Below, piece after piece: positions 1-7,577 of a DNA stretch of 29,870 nucleotides. The position numbers and the translations under genes are program-made. How positions within the stretch are numbered: position 1 is the first letter of the stretch; every line of letters starts with the position of its first letter. The notes below the pieces were generated by a model. It worked only from the letters and a program-made list of their open reading frames with translations. It had not been told where the DNA came from and ran no database searches. Source of the DNA: Paenibacillaceae bacterium UBA6304. GTDB taxonomy: Bacteria > Bacillota > Bacilli > Paenibacillales > Paenibacillaceae. The stretch spans positions 1 through 29,870 of the forward strand of contig DJTQ01000161.1 of the NCBI GenBank assembly GCA_002439285.1. Direction: 5' to 3'.

Positions 1-896
1 CGGCCAGCCGCTTTCCATTTATCCAGATCGCCGTCCCAAATTTCGTTGTAATTCTCTTCCGTCGTGTCCGGGAATACCAAATCCCAATCCAGATCTTCCT
101 TCACGGCTTTCATAAAATCGTTGCTGACGCAAACCGAAAGGTTGGCATTGGTGACTTGACCCATCGTTTGTTTGACGGTGATAAAATCGAGCAAATCCGG
201 ATGCCAGTCGTTGATCATCAGCATCAGCGCGCCACGGCGGCTGCCGCCTTGCTCGATCAGTCCGGTCGTGTAGCTAAACAGACCGCCCCAGCTTACAGCA
301 CCGCTTGACGAGCCGTTTACGCCTTTCACCACGGCACGGCGCGGACGCAGCGAGCTGAGGTTAATCCCAACGCCGCCGCCACGGGCCATGATTTCCGTCA
401 TTTCCGACAGAGTTTCCATAATGCCTCCGCGGCTGTCTTTAGGCGACGGAATAACGTAGCAGTTGAACAGGGTCAGCTCATCGCTTGCTCCGGCTCCAGC
501 TGCAATCCGTCCACCCGGCACCAGTTTCCAGTCATCCAATATATAGCGGAACTTCTCTGCCCACTCCGCTTGCAGCTCCGGTGTTGCTTCCACCGAAGCC
601 ATCGCAGTCGACAGCCGGTCCCACATTTCTTCAGGTGTTTTCTCAATATTCAGCGTCAGCTTCTCTACATCGGACTCCACCAACTCGCCCTTGCGTGTCT
701 TAACCGTAACGATACGGCCTTTACGGGCGACGATTTCGCCGACTTCCTTGGTCGGGAACTTCGGATCATCTTTCGTCAGGACGAGAACCACGTCGCCGAC
801 CTTGGCATGACTCGGATCGGCATCCTTCCACGCGTAACGGTCCAAAAAGATTTTCTCGCTTAGCCCTTCCAGGCGCTGTTTTTGCTCGGTTTTCAA
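1..896 (-). CDS. nrdJ: Adenosylcobalamin-dependent (class II) ribonucleotide reductase, N-terminal part, cut by window edge
   Basis: This gene reduces ribonucleotides to deoxyribonucleotides in the cytoplasm, using B12 as radical source instead of oxygen. Only the first 298 codons are in the window. Visible family features are TLFNCYVIPSP around residue 146 (the Cys matches the first cysteine of the active-site redox pair), ARGGGVGINLSSLRPR, GGLFSYTTGLIEQGG and SRRGALMLMINDWHPD. All are typical of the vitamin B12-dependent RNR family. The start is a TTG, chosen because AGGAGGG lies 8 nt upstream (905-911) and no better ATG fits. The gene is preceded by a leader of about 350 nt with a promoter and NrdR-like boxes near 1228-1279. 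The C-terminal catalytic half lies beyond position 1, so integrity cannot be judged. Confidence 0.93.
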   Translation of the reverse strand, partial: MKTEQKQRLEGLSEKIFLDRYAWKDADPSHAKVGDVVLVLTKDDPKFPTKEVGEIVARKGRIVTVKTRKGELVESDVEKLTLNIEKTPEEMWDRLSTAMASVEATPELQAEWAEKFRYILDDWKLVPGGRIAAGAGASDELTLFNCYVIPSPKDSRGGIMETLSEMTEIMARGGGVGINLSSLRPRRAVVKGVNGSSSGAVSWGGLFSYTTGLIEQGGSRRGALMLMINDWHPDLLDFITVKQTMGQVTNANLSVCVSNDFMKAVKEDLDWDLVFPDTTEENYNEIWDGDLDKWKAAG

Positions 897-916
897 AGAA
901 AACACCCTCCTAAAAG

Positions 917-1057
917 TTTGTTGAGCGTATGCTTCATGAACAAGCTTCGAAACAAACTTGCCTCGGAAGCATACACTTAGTTTTGTTGAGCGTATGCTTT
1001 CGGAACAAGCTTCGAAACAAGACTCGCTTCGGAAACACACGCTATAATTTTGTTGAG
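917..1057. repeat. Tandem intergenic repeat, two copies of 65-67 bp plus a 9-bp start of a third
   Basis: Copy 1 spans 917-981, copy 2 spans 982-1048, and a truncated third begins at 1049. Each starts TTTGTTGAG and carries the shared core GAACAAGCTTCGAAACAA. Copy 1 contains the inverted repeat GTATGCTTC (927-935) / GAAGCATAC (966-974), so each unit can fold into a hairpin. Copy 2 has a weaker version. The array lies in the predicted 5' leader of the ribonucleotide reductase gene, ending just upstream of its ribosome site. It could be a dispersed family element or an RNA structure that affects expression. Its function is unknown. Confidence 0.85.
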
Positions 1058-1227
1058 GATCCGGCCTTCCCTAGTGTTCGCCATTTCCAGCCAAATCACA
1101 AAAAAATATCGGTCACCGGTTGACGGGCAAACTTTCAAATCGGCCATAACAACGCGATTTTCGGGCTTTTTCCTACCAACCTATAACCGGAATGCACACG
1201 TTAGAAACGGTATATAATATGTAAAAT

Positions 1228-1274
1228 CACAACATATTGTGTGCGAATACCATTATACTATACAATATCTCGTT
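1228..1274. promoter_or_regulatory. Two NrdR-like boxes, 31 bp centre to centre
   Basis: Box 1 (1228-1243, CACAACATATTGTGTG) is a near-perfect palindrome resembling the NrdR consensus ACACWATATATWGTGT. Box 2 (1259-1274, TATACAATATCTCGTT) matches box 1, read on the opposite strand, at 11 of 16 positions. Their centres (1235.5 and 1266.5) are 31 bp apart, three helical turns, which is the usual spacing of paired NrdR boxes. Box 2 sits between the -10 and -35 and box 1 at the predicted start site, so binding would repress. The sites were identified by eye. Confidence 0.6.
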
Positions 1275-1279
1275 GTCAC
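1252..1279 (-). promoter_or_regulatory. Predicted sigma-A promoter for the ribonucleotide reductase gene
   Basis: On the minus strand, GTGACA (1274-1279, 5 of 6 to TTGACA) is followed by 16 bp and a perfect TATAAT (1252-1257). Transcription would start near 1245, giving a leader of about 350 nt before the TTG start at 896. Confidence 0.7.
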
Positions 1280-1299
1280 AGCAACGAAGGATGAAATTT

Positions 1300-1575
1300 T
1301 AGCCATAAAGATGGGTCAAGCCCAACCGATCATCATTTTACTCCAAATTGCTCTTTTTTTCGACTTCCGTCTATGAAATCCGCTGAAAAAATTTCCAACT
1401 CCGCGCCCCGAGCGCCCTCTGACTTCTAATCCAACGCAGGTCCCCATTATGAACACTCATCCTTATCTCCACTCCGTATTAGCGTCCCTACTTCCGCATT
1501 CTGCACAGGTTATGAAGTTACTCTTTTTCGTCCATACTACACCTAACTCTATAAGAGACAAAAGCAACAAGAAGA
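1300..1575. other. Intergenic stretch without a recognisable gene
   Basis: This stretch lies between the divergent ribonucleotide reductase promoter and the yqhH leader. It must hold the yqhH promoter. The only hint is CTATAAGAG near 1548-1556, without a good -35. No RNA gene, riboswitch consensus or convincing small ORF was seen. Confidence 0.4.
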
Positions 1576-1593
1576 GCCTGGCAGCCGCCAGGC
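1576..1593. other. Perfect 7-bp hairpin in the yqhH leader
   Basis: GCCTGGC (1576-1582) and GCCAGGC (1587-1593) form a perfect stem with a 4-nt loop, 13 nt before the yqhH ribosome site. No T tract follows on the plus strand. On the minus strand a pyrimidine-rich stretch follows, so it may be a weak antisense terminator or a 5'-UTR structure. Confidence 0.4.
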
Positions 1594-1620
1594 CGTCACG
1601 CACAAGGGAGGTTATACATC

Positions 1621-3402
1621 TTGAATCTGCATCCCCCAGGCTCCGCCGGTAATTCCGCCAAGCTCCCCGCCGTTCCGGTCCAATTCGACCGCAGCTGGCA
1701 CGAAGACCTGGAAGCCCGACTGAACAAGGGCGGCCCGTGGGACGATTGGAAGCTGTTCAACCTTGCCGGGCAGGCCGAAGCGGCTTCGCTCGTTACGAGC
1801 TTTGAAGAAATGCTATGCCTGAAGCACCTGCCCCAAGAGCAGGTCACCCCGCTGCCGCATCAGACCGAGACGGCCCGGAAGGTGCTGTTCGAGATGCGCG
1901 GGCGAGCCATCCTTGCCGATGAAGTCGGCTTGGGCAAGACCATTGAAGCCGGACTGATCCTAAAAGAATACATCGTGCGCGGCCTTGTCCGTAAAGTGCT
2001 CATCCTTGTTCCCGCTTCCCTGGTTCTCCAATGGGTCCGGGAGCTGAACCAGAAATTCGCCATCCCGGCGGTAGCGCAAAAAAAGGCATACTCCTGGCAG
2101 AATGACGTCGTCGTGGCCTCGATGGACACCGCCAAGCGCGATCCGCATAGGGAGATATTGCTCGGCAACGAATATGATATGGTCATCGTGGACGAAGCCC
2201 ACAAGCTGAAGAACAAGAAGACGACCAACTACCAGTTCATGCTGAAGCTGCGAAAAAAATACTGCCTGCTCCTCACGGCCACCCCGGTTCAGAACGATCT
2301 GAGCGAGTTGTTCAACTTGATTACCTTGCTTAAACCGGGACAACTGGGCGGTCAAAACGACTTTGCCTCCAACTTTGTATTCGATAAAAGAATTCCAAAA
2401 AACGAAGGCCAGCTCAAAAGCGAACTCGCCAAGATTATGATCCGCAACCGGCGTGGCGACGGTGAACTGGAGTTCACCAAACGCAATGTCAAGAACATTC
2501 ATGTCGAGCTTTCACCCGAAGAAATGAAATTATACGACGGTGTCACTTCCTTTGTCAAAGACCAATATCATGCAGCCGGTGGCGATTTGAACAGCATGCT
2601 CTCGCTCGTTACCCTGCAGCGGGAAGTATGCAGCAGCCGGGATGCGGTGTTCGTCACCCTCGTCAATTTATCGAAGAAGCTGGCACAGGATTCGCCTCTG
2701 CGCGATAAAATCTGGGACCTCGTCGGCATCATCAAGACGATCAAGGCGAACAGTAAAGCTGAAAAAGCGATGGAGCTCATCCAGGGCATGGATGATAAGG
2801 TGATCGTGTTTACCGAATACCGCGCTACCCAGGAATACTTGCTCAATTACTTCCGCGACAGGAATATGACGGCAGTTCCCTACCGCGGAGGCATGAACCG
2901 GGGCAAAAAGGATTGGATGATGGATCTGTTCCGCGGCCGCGCCCAGGTCATGATAGCCACTGAAGCCGGAGGGGAAGGAATCAACCTGCAATTTTGCCAT
3001 CAGATGATTAACTTTGACCTGCCCTGGAATCCAATGCGCGTGGAACAGCGGATCGGACGGGTGCATCGTCTCGGCCAGCAAAATGACGTCAACATTTATA
3101 ATCTGTCCACCAAAGGAACAATCGAAGAGCATATCCTGAATCTTTTGCACGAAAAAATCAATATGTTCGAAATGGTCATCGGCCAGCTTGACGTCATTTT
3201 GGAGCGGTTTGAGAAAAACGACTCCCTGGAAAAAAGTCTCTACAAAATCCTGCTGGAATCCGGCAGTAATGATGAAATCGCCAGCCGGGTCGATTCTCTC
3301 GGCCGTTCGCTGCATTCCATTCGCGAAGAGCTGAACGCTCAAGGGGCAACCGCTGAAGAAGGCACTGAATTACAGCGACTGTTGGAGGTGGATGAAGCAT
3401 GA
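1621..3402 (+). CDS. yqhH: SNF2/RapA-like DEAD/DEAH helicase (YqhH)
   Basis: This is an SNF2-type superfamily 2 ATPase likely acting on DNA or nucleoprotein in the cytoplasm. Motifs appear in order: DEVGLGKT (residues 100-107, Walker A), DEAH (191-194, Walker B), LTATP (218-222), EAGGEGINLQ (448-457, motif V) and QRIGRVHRLGQ (476-486, motif VI). The two RecA-like lobes are complete and the length (593 aa) fits B. subtilis YqhH. There is no extra DNA-binding domain. The start is a TTG at 1621 with GGGAGG 8 nt upstream. The next gene, yqhG, overlaps its stop by 4 nt, and this pair is conserved in Bacillales. RapA of E. coli recycles RNA polymerase, but a similar role here is inference. The biological role is not established. 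Confidence 0.93.
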   Translation: MNLHPPGSAGNSAKLPAVPVQFDRSWHEDLEARLNKGGPWDDWKLFNLAGQAEAASLVTSFEEMLCLKHLPQEQVTPLPHQTETARKVLFEMRGRAILADEVGLGKTIEAGLILKEYIVRGLVRKVLILVPASLVLQWVRELNQKFAIPAVAQKKAYSWQNDVVVASMDTAKRDPHREILLGNEYDMVIVDEAHKLKNKKTTNYQFMLKLRKKYCLLLTATPVQNDLSELFNLITLLKPGQLGGQNDFASNFVFDKRIPKNEGQLKSELAKIMIRNRRGDGELEFTKRNVKNIHVELSPEEMKLYDGVTSFVKDQYHAAGGDLNSMLSLVTLQREVCSSRDAVFVTLVNLSKKLAQDSPLRDKIWDLVGIIKTIKANSKAEKAMELIQGMDDKVIVFTEYRATQEYLLNYFRDRNMTAVPYRGGMNRGKKDWMMDLFRGRAQVMIATEAGGEGINLQFCHQMINFDLPWNPMRVEQRIGRVHRLGQQNDVNIYNLSTKGTIEEHILNLLHEKINMFEMVIGQLDVILERFEKNDSLEKSLYKILLESGSNDEIASRVDSLGRSLHSIREELNAQGATAEEGTELQRLLEVDEA

Positions 3403-4361
3403 CGATGTCTCAGGAACAAATCCGCGAATATGTCATGACCTATTTGGAAACAACGGAGTGTAAGTTCCTTGAAAAATCGCCGTACCACGTCACGGTCAAG
3501 CTTTCTCCCCGCGCTGACCGGGATCTGACAAACCGCCCGTACTACTGGGGGTTTATCGAACGTACGGGCGTCGAACCGGAGACGATGACCTTCTCTTTCA
3601 TTTTTGACGCAGAGCGGCATCAGAAAATGCAGGATGCGGCAGCCCCCAATACGGCGGCTCCGCCGCAGGAAGATGCCATCCTCGGCAGGCACTTCGGCGC
3701 GGTTCGTCCGCTTCCCGTTCTCGGGCCCGGCCGGATTCAGCGTGAGGAATTGCACTTCGGCAGCCCTCGGCTTAAACAGATTTTCGCAGCCGCAAGGCAA
3801 GGGGGACGCAGCGTTTACGTGTTTGAAGATCCTGGGCCCAGGCAGCGGTCCACCTTGCTTCCGGCGGCTTACGAGCCTTGGCTCGGCGTGCGTATGAAGG
3901 TGGAGTTCTGTTGCGATATGAAGCGCGAGGAGCTGCATTTTATTGGGGTGTCCTTGCTTACCGGACAAATCGATGAAGAGTTCCATAGCAGGTTGAACGG
4001 TAAAGTCCTGGTTCCCCGGATGCCGGAGAACATGCATATTTCTCCGACCCGCCTCTCTCTTGAACAAGGACGCCAGTTCGTGGAGTCAAGAATTGCCGAG
4101 AAGGTCCAAGCCTGCGATGCCTCCTGGGCCGTCGAAGCCGGCGAGCGTCTAAGCGAAGAACTGGCCCTGATCGATGCCTATTACAGAGATCTTCTGCAAG
4201 ATCCCGATGAAGAACGTAAGCAAGCCATCATGGAACAGTACGAATCCAGAAAGGGAGAAATACGCTGGCAATACGAGCCGAGAATTGTCGTATCCGCTCT
4301 TGGCAGCGGCATCTTTCATCTGCGTTCGCAGCTTGGAACAGACATTGACCCTTATCGCTAA
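3399..4361 (+). CDS. yqhG: YqhG family protein, function unknown
   Basis: This 320-residue soluble protein has no signal peptide or membrane segment. The N-terminal half carries the conserved stretches KSPYHVTVKLS, DRDLTNRPYYWGF and PETMTFSFIFD that mark the YqhG family. The C-terminal part (about residues 215-305) is charged and probably helical. The ATG at 3399 overlaps the yqhH stop (ATGA) and has GGAGGTG 8 nt upstream, so the two genes are translationally coupled. An in-frame ATG at 3405 is a minor alternative. Constant pairing with an SNF2 helicase suggests a cofactor or regulator of that enzyme, but this is inferred from context only. It is longer than the B. subtilis protein as I recall it, because of a Pro/Ala-rich insert near residues 75-90. 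Confidence 0.85.
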   Translation: MTMSQEQIREYVMTYLETTECKFLEKSPYHVTVKLSPRADRDLTNRPYYWGFIERTGVEPETMTFSFIFDAERHQKMQDAAAPNTAAPPQEDAILGRHFGAVRPLPVLGPGRIQREELHFGSPRLKQIFAAARQGGRSVYVFEDPGPRQRSTLLPAAYEPWLGVRMKVEFCCDMKREELHFIGVSLLTGQIDEEFHSRLNGKVLVPRMPENMHISPTRLSLEQGRQFVESRIAEKVQACDASWAVEAGERLSEELALIDAYYRDLLQDPDEERKQAIMEQYESRKGEIRWQYEPRIVVSALGSGIFHLRSQLGTDIDPYR

Positions 4362-4524
4362 AAATATTCAAAAATAGAAGGCGAAGGAGGATTTTCCGCG
4401 CGACAGATTGCAGCATCCTTTTCAGCCCGGCTTGGCTACAATGGACAAGCACCCCCTGTACCACGATTATTACCAAATTCACTCAGCTTCTTCCTTAAAT
4501 CCAATGAAGTGCAGGTGATTTATT

Positions 4525-5511
4525 ATGACAAACCGAATACCGGGTGGCCGGTTCGCCAAAATCCTACTATGCGCTAGCCTTGTCTGGATGGGCGCATTTC
4601 AGGTCTATAGCACACCGTATTCTTCCGGTCATGCCTTAGCGGCAGCTTCAGCAGTCAACAAGGATAGCCCTGCCCCCGAGCAGTTGCGTCGCTTTGCAGC
4701 AGATACCCTGCAACAGCTCGCGAAAAACGACCCCTTTAAAAGCTGGAGCACAGCCAAGCCCATCATCGAGCCGCTTGGTCCCGGGACACACAGCTGGCTA
4801 GTTACATTAAGTGAAGGCAAATCCGGCAGCACCGGACCCCTAGGTTATCTCATCATCTCCGCTACGCCGGATGGCGACTATAAGCTGGTTGAATACGGAT
4901 TAGGGGAAAATTCACTTTTTGCTAGGCCCATGCTTGAATCCGGACTTACCGGACTCGGCTTATCCGCGACAACAAAATCCGGACCCACCGTAACGCCGAT
5001 TTACGCGGGCCCGGTTCTGGCGGAATGGATGGTCCGTACCACAGGTAAGTCAGGCGCCGTCCATTTTATCGACGCCTTCACCGGAGAACTGCTTCCGGAA
5101 AGTCCCCAGAGCTGGAGCAAGCAAGCCGCTGGCTATGTACCGCCCTCTTCGGCTGCCGGAAGCGACCTTAAATCCCTAAATGCGGATGCAACTACCCGTC
5201 ATGCCGAGCTGTTTGACCCGTACGACAACATCATGTGGATGACCGGGGAGCCGGTCCAAACCGGGGGAGAACGTTTCGAACATTTCGAGCATCTCCTGGA
5301 CACCTATAAGCAACTTGTTTTTGTGACCACCGGCCCGGAGCGCACTTATTCTATACCTTTACCGATATTCGGTTATCAGAAATGGAGCGCGGATCCGCTC
5401 TCATCCGGCGAAGATGTCATTTATATTCTCACCGGTTCAGAGTCCGCCCAGCGATGGATCGCTTTGGATTCCTTGCAGCAGAGCGGCAAATTCATTGCAT
5501 ATGCGGATTGA
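4525..5511 (+). CDS. Hypothetical secreted protein
   Basis: I do not recognise the family. The 328-residue product begins with a positively charged N-terminus, a hydrophobic stretch (about residues 11-30) and an Ala-rich region ending near residue 42 (HALAAASA), so it is probably exported. The rest is soluble and globular, with a segment (about residues 105-180) of alternating strands such as GPLGYLIISATPDGDYKLVEYG and HFIDAFTGELLPES. This is reminiscent of small PepSY-like or inhibitor-type secreted domains, but the resemblance is too weak to assign. There are no cysteines in the mature part. The start is supported by AGGTGA 6 nt upstream. The gene stands alone after yqhG (163-nt gap) and ends in a strong hairpin at 5520-5556. 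Confidence 0.75.
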   Translation: MTNRIPGGRFAKILLCASLVWMGAFQVYSTPYSSGHALAAASAVNKDSPAPEQLRRFAADTLQQLAKNDPFKSWSTAKPIIEPLGPGTHSWLVTLSEGKSGSTGPLGYLIISATPDGDYKLVEYGLGENSLFARPMLESGLTGLGLSATTKSGPTVTPIYAGPVLAEWMVRTTGKSGAVHFIDAFTGELLPESPQSWSKQAAGYVPPSSAAGSDLKSLNADATTRHAELFDPYDNIMWMTGEPVQTGGERFEHFEHLLDTYKQLVFVTTGPERTYSIPLPIFGYQKWSADPLSSGEDVIYILTGSESAQRWIALDSLQQSGKFIAYAD

Positions 5512-5519
5512 AATATTAC

Positions 5520-5556
5520 AAAGGCAGCCGGCGTAGATTAACTACCGGCTGCCTTT
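5520..5556. terminator. Bidirectional hairpin terminator, overlapping the yqzE stop
   Basis: AAAGGCAGCCGG (5520-5531) and CCGGCTGCCTTT (5545-5556) form a perfect 12-bp stem with a 13-nt loop, between two convergent genes. The stop codon of the minus-strand yqzE (5542-5544) falls in the loop, and its right arm encodes the last YqzE residues. Confidence 0.8.
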
Positions 5557-5772
5557 CGTATGGTGCATCAACTTCGAAGTTCCTTTGTCCTTCCTCCGTT
5601 TGCGCGGAAGCTGGCCGAACCACAGGGATAGCGAGAACGGAATCATCCCGAACCATCGGTTCGCCCACGGTTCTCTTCCTTTCGAACGCTCCCGTCGCAC
5701 CTCCCTCGGTGTCTCTACATAATCGACGACCCGCTCCGTGATGTATTTTACCAATTCATCACCCTTGGCCAT
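5542..5772 (-). CDS. yqzE: YqzE family protein
   Basis: This small protein of 76 residues is related to B. subtilis YqzE, which lies near the comG competence region and has no defined biochemical role. Family features are DELVKYITERVVDYVETP near the N-terminus and the core REPWANRWFGMIPFSLSLWF (around residues 37-56), followed by a very basic tail (RKRRKDKG). The hydrophobic core could associate with the membrane. The ATG at 5772 is preferred because GGGGG lies 7 nt upstream. An in-frame GTG at 5790 would place that ribosome site inside the coding region. The gene is monocistronic, divergent from the cwlD-like gene and convergent with the secreted protein gene. Confidence 0.85.
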   Translation of the reverse strand: MAKGDELVKYITERVVDYVETPREVRRERSKGREPWANRWFGMIPFSLSLWFGQLPRKRRKDKGTSKLMHHTKGSR

Positions 5773-5934
5773 TGCTGCGCCCCCTTTCACAATCCATCAT
5801 TCTTTTCCTCTTCCGTAGTGTGCACCGTTTTTGCGCATCATAAACTCCGAACTCCGATGCATGTTTTTTCTATTAACGGCTCAAGCTATGGAGAAATAAT
5901 TAGTGCAGATCATGAAGCTGTAAAGGGTGAGATT

Positions 5935-6648
5935 ATGAGATTATGGCGTACTAAGACAATTGGGGTGCTGTTTGCCTCTTCGATCATGGCCTTGACCTTA
6001 TTTGGAGATCCTGCGAATGCGTTCACCGAAGGGGAGGATAAGGGCTTCCGACACGCCTTTCCCGAGCCGGTTATTCTAATCGATGCAGGCCACGGGGGCA
6101 TTGACGGCGGAACCTCCTATGGCGATCTTCTTGAAAAAGATATCAATTTAGCCCTTAGCCGCCGATTGTATATTATCCTGAGAAGTCACGGATACCGGAC
6201 CATTCTGAACCGGACCGGAGATTATGCGCTCAGTGATGACAACCGCTGGTTAAACAGCCGCTCTAGACATATTAGGGATCTGGCGCAGAGAAAAGAACTC
6301 AGCGAGCAAGTACCATCCTCGATTGTGGTCAGCCTGCATGTTAACTGGGGAAGAAACAAAGCTAAACGGGGCCCGCTCGTTCTTCATCAGGATGAAGCGC
6401 GCAGCGCATTGCTGGCCGGCTCCCTTCAGCACGCGCTGGATGACCTTTATGATTTGCCGGGGGTCACCCAGCCCGAACTGGGCAAGCCGTTTTATTTGTT
6501 AAGGCATGTCGATTCACCGGCTGTTATCGTGGAAACAGGATTCATCAGCAATGCAGAAGACCGCGCCATGCTTAACAGCACGCGCGGTCAACAGAGAATC
6601 GCCGAGGCGATTTATGCAGGCATCGCCGAATATTTCACGGTAATGTAA
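5935..6648 (+). CDS. cwlD: N-acetylmuramoyl-L-alanine amidase, CwlD-like
   Basis: This zinc amidase cleaves the MurNAc-L-alanine bond of peptidoglycan. An N-terminal signal peptide (about residues 1-29, ending PANA) is followed by a single Amidase_3 domain. Zinc ligands and catalytic residues are visible: H53 in LIDAGHGGIDGG, E67 in LLEKDINL, H135 in VVSLHVNW and E200 in VIVETGFISNAED. The product is 237 aa, the size of B. subtilis CwlD, which makes muramic-delta-lactam in the spore cortex for germination. There is no cell-wall binding repeat, which also fits CwlD. The ATG at 5935 has AGGGTGA 4 nt upstream, and a longer in-frame version from 5818 lacks a signal peptide at its N-terminus. The 3' end overlaps the convergent deacetylase gene by 14 bp. 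Confidence 0.88.
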   Translation: MRLWRTKTIGVLFASSIMALTLFGDPANAFTEGEDKGFRHAFPEPVILIDAGHGGIDGGTSYGDLLEKDINLALSRRLYIILRSHGYRTILNRTGDYALSDDNRWLNSRSRHIRDLAQRKELSEQVPSSIVVSLHVNWGRNKAKRGPLVLHQDEARSALLAGSLQHALDDLYDLPGVTQPELGKPFYLLRHVDSPAVIVETGFISNAEDRAMLNSTRGQQRIAEAIYAGIAEYFTVM

Positions 6649-7534
6649 CCCCCCGCCCCGGTATCAGACCGGGGCCTCTTTGTTCTTCGGCCAATTCCGA
6701 AATCCCGATAAATTTAACCCCGCGATCCTGAAATCCGGGAATTTGCTGCAACAGCGTGGACGCTGTGATCTCCCCCTTCACTCCAACATGCCCGATCGCG
6801 ACGCATTTTCCTTTCCGGTCCAAAAGCTCCTGAACCTTATGCAATTGGCCTGTAATATGGCGAGGACTGTTAACGTCATCGAGAAAGATATCGTTATACA
6901 GCTGCGGTAGACCCTTCTTTTCACTTACTTGTGCGGTAACCGACCAATAATTCGTTTTGCTATCGACAAAAAACAGTCCCCGTTCCCGGCAGACCTCCAG
7001 AATGACCGCCATGATCCGCTCATCGCCCGTTATTTTAGAGCCCATGTGGTTGTTGATGCCTTTCGCAAACGGAACATTGTCAATCGCTTCCTCCACTTTC
7101 TTCCGAACCTCTTCATCCGTCATACTTGATAGAATGGCTCCCGGTCCGAGCCATTCCGGCTTCCCTTGCTTCGGCTCCATCGGCAGATGGATCAGGACAT
7201 CATGGCCCTGCTCATGCGCCCTTCTTGCGTCCTGCTCCGTCGTCCGCATAAAAGGCATGACTGCGACCGTTATTTTTACCGGCAGTTTCAGAATCTCCTC
7301 CGTACCGCCCATCTCATTGCCCAGATCATCGATAATGACCGCCAGCCGCTGTTCCGGCTTTGTCTTCAAGTCGCTCGCCGTGCCACGACCATCTTGAGTT
7401 GGCGGGGCCGGCGGGACGGATGAGGCAGACGGGACCGCTTGAACTTTCGACAATCCGCCGATCGGACTTAGTAACAACAGGCATAGCAGTAAGCGGACCT
7501 GTTTCGCTATCCTCTTTTTACAATATCTCATCAT
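6635..7534 (-). CDS. Divergent polysaccharide deacetylase family protein (YibQ-like)
   Basis: This exported protein of 299 residues has a hydrophobic signal segment (about residues 13-33) and a Pro/Ala/Ser-rich linker to residue 60. The single domain matches the 'divergent polysaccharide deacetylase' family (Polysacc_deac_2). Hallmarks are LAVIIDDLGN (about 64-73), VAVMPFMRTTEQDARRAH, HDVLIHLPMEP, GINNHMGSKITGD, FFVDSKT and CVAIGHVG near the C-terminus. The conserved Asp pair, HLPMEP and NNHMGS patches correspond to metal-site regions of NodB-fold enzymes. Activity in this family is not well established. It starts at the first ATG (7534) with AGAGAGG about 7 nt upstream. Position beside a CwlD-like amidase suggests a cell-envelope role, perhaps in cortex modification, but that is inference. 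Confidence 0.85.
   Translation of the reverse strand: MMRYCKKRIAKQVRLLLCLLLLSPIGGLSKVQAVPSASSVPPAPPTQDGRGTASDLKTKPEQRLAVIIDDLGNEMGGTEEILKLPVKITVAVMPFMRTTEQDARRAHEQGHDVLIHLPMEPKQGKPEWLGPGAILSSMTDEEVRKKVEEAIDNVPFAKGINNHMGSKITGDERIMAVILEVCRERGLFFVDSKTNYWSVTAQVSEKKGLPQLYNDIFLDDVNSPRHITGQLHKVQELLDRKGKCVAIGHVGVKGEITASTLLQQIPGFQDRGVKFIGISELAEEQRGPGLIPGRGVTLP
6655..6687 (+). terminator. Rho-independent terminator of the cwlD-like gene
   Basis: GCCCCGGT (6655-6662), a 5-nt loop and ACCGGGGC (6668-6675) are followed by the T-rich CTCTTTGTTCTT. The hairpin lies inside the last codons of the convergent minus-strand gene. Confidence 0.8.
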
Positions 7535-7577
7535 TGTCTCGCCTCTCTTAAAAATTCAGATTCCCTGATCATACTCC

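Noticed and set aside
917..1057. CRISPR-like array
   Set aside because: There are only two full copies, of 65-67 bp and directly adjacent, with no unique spacers and no cas genes.
911..1300. Possible cobalamin riboswitch in the leader of the B12-dependent reductase
   Set aside because: The GCCACTG B12-box and the surrounding conserved core were not found on the minus strand. The leader structure is explained by the tandem hairpin repeat.
1960..2502. Long minus-strand open frames inside yqhH and other high-GC genes
   Set aside because: They are antisense shadows of well-supported genes, without ribosome sites or family motifs.
4384..4517. Small gene after yqhG, suggested by GGAGGA at 4386
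   Set aside because: The nearest start (TTG) is 16 nt away and the frame encodes only about 36 residues of no recognisable family.
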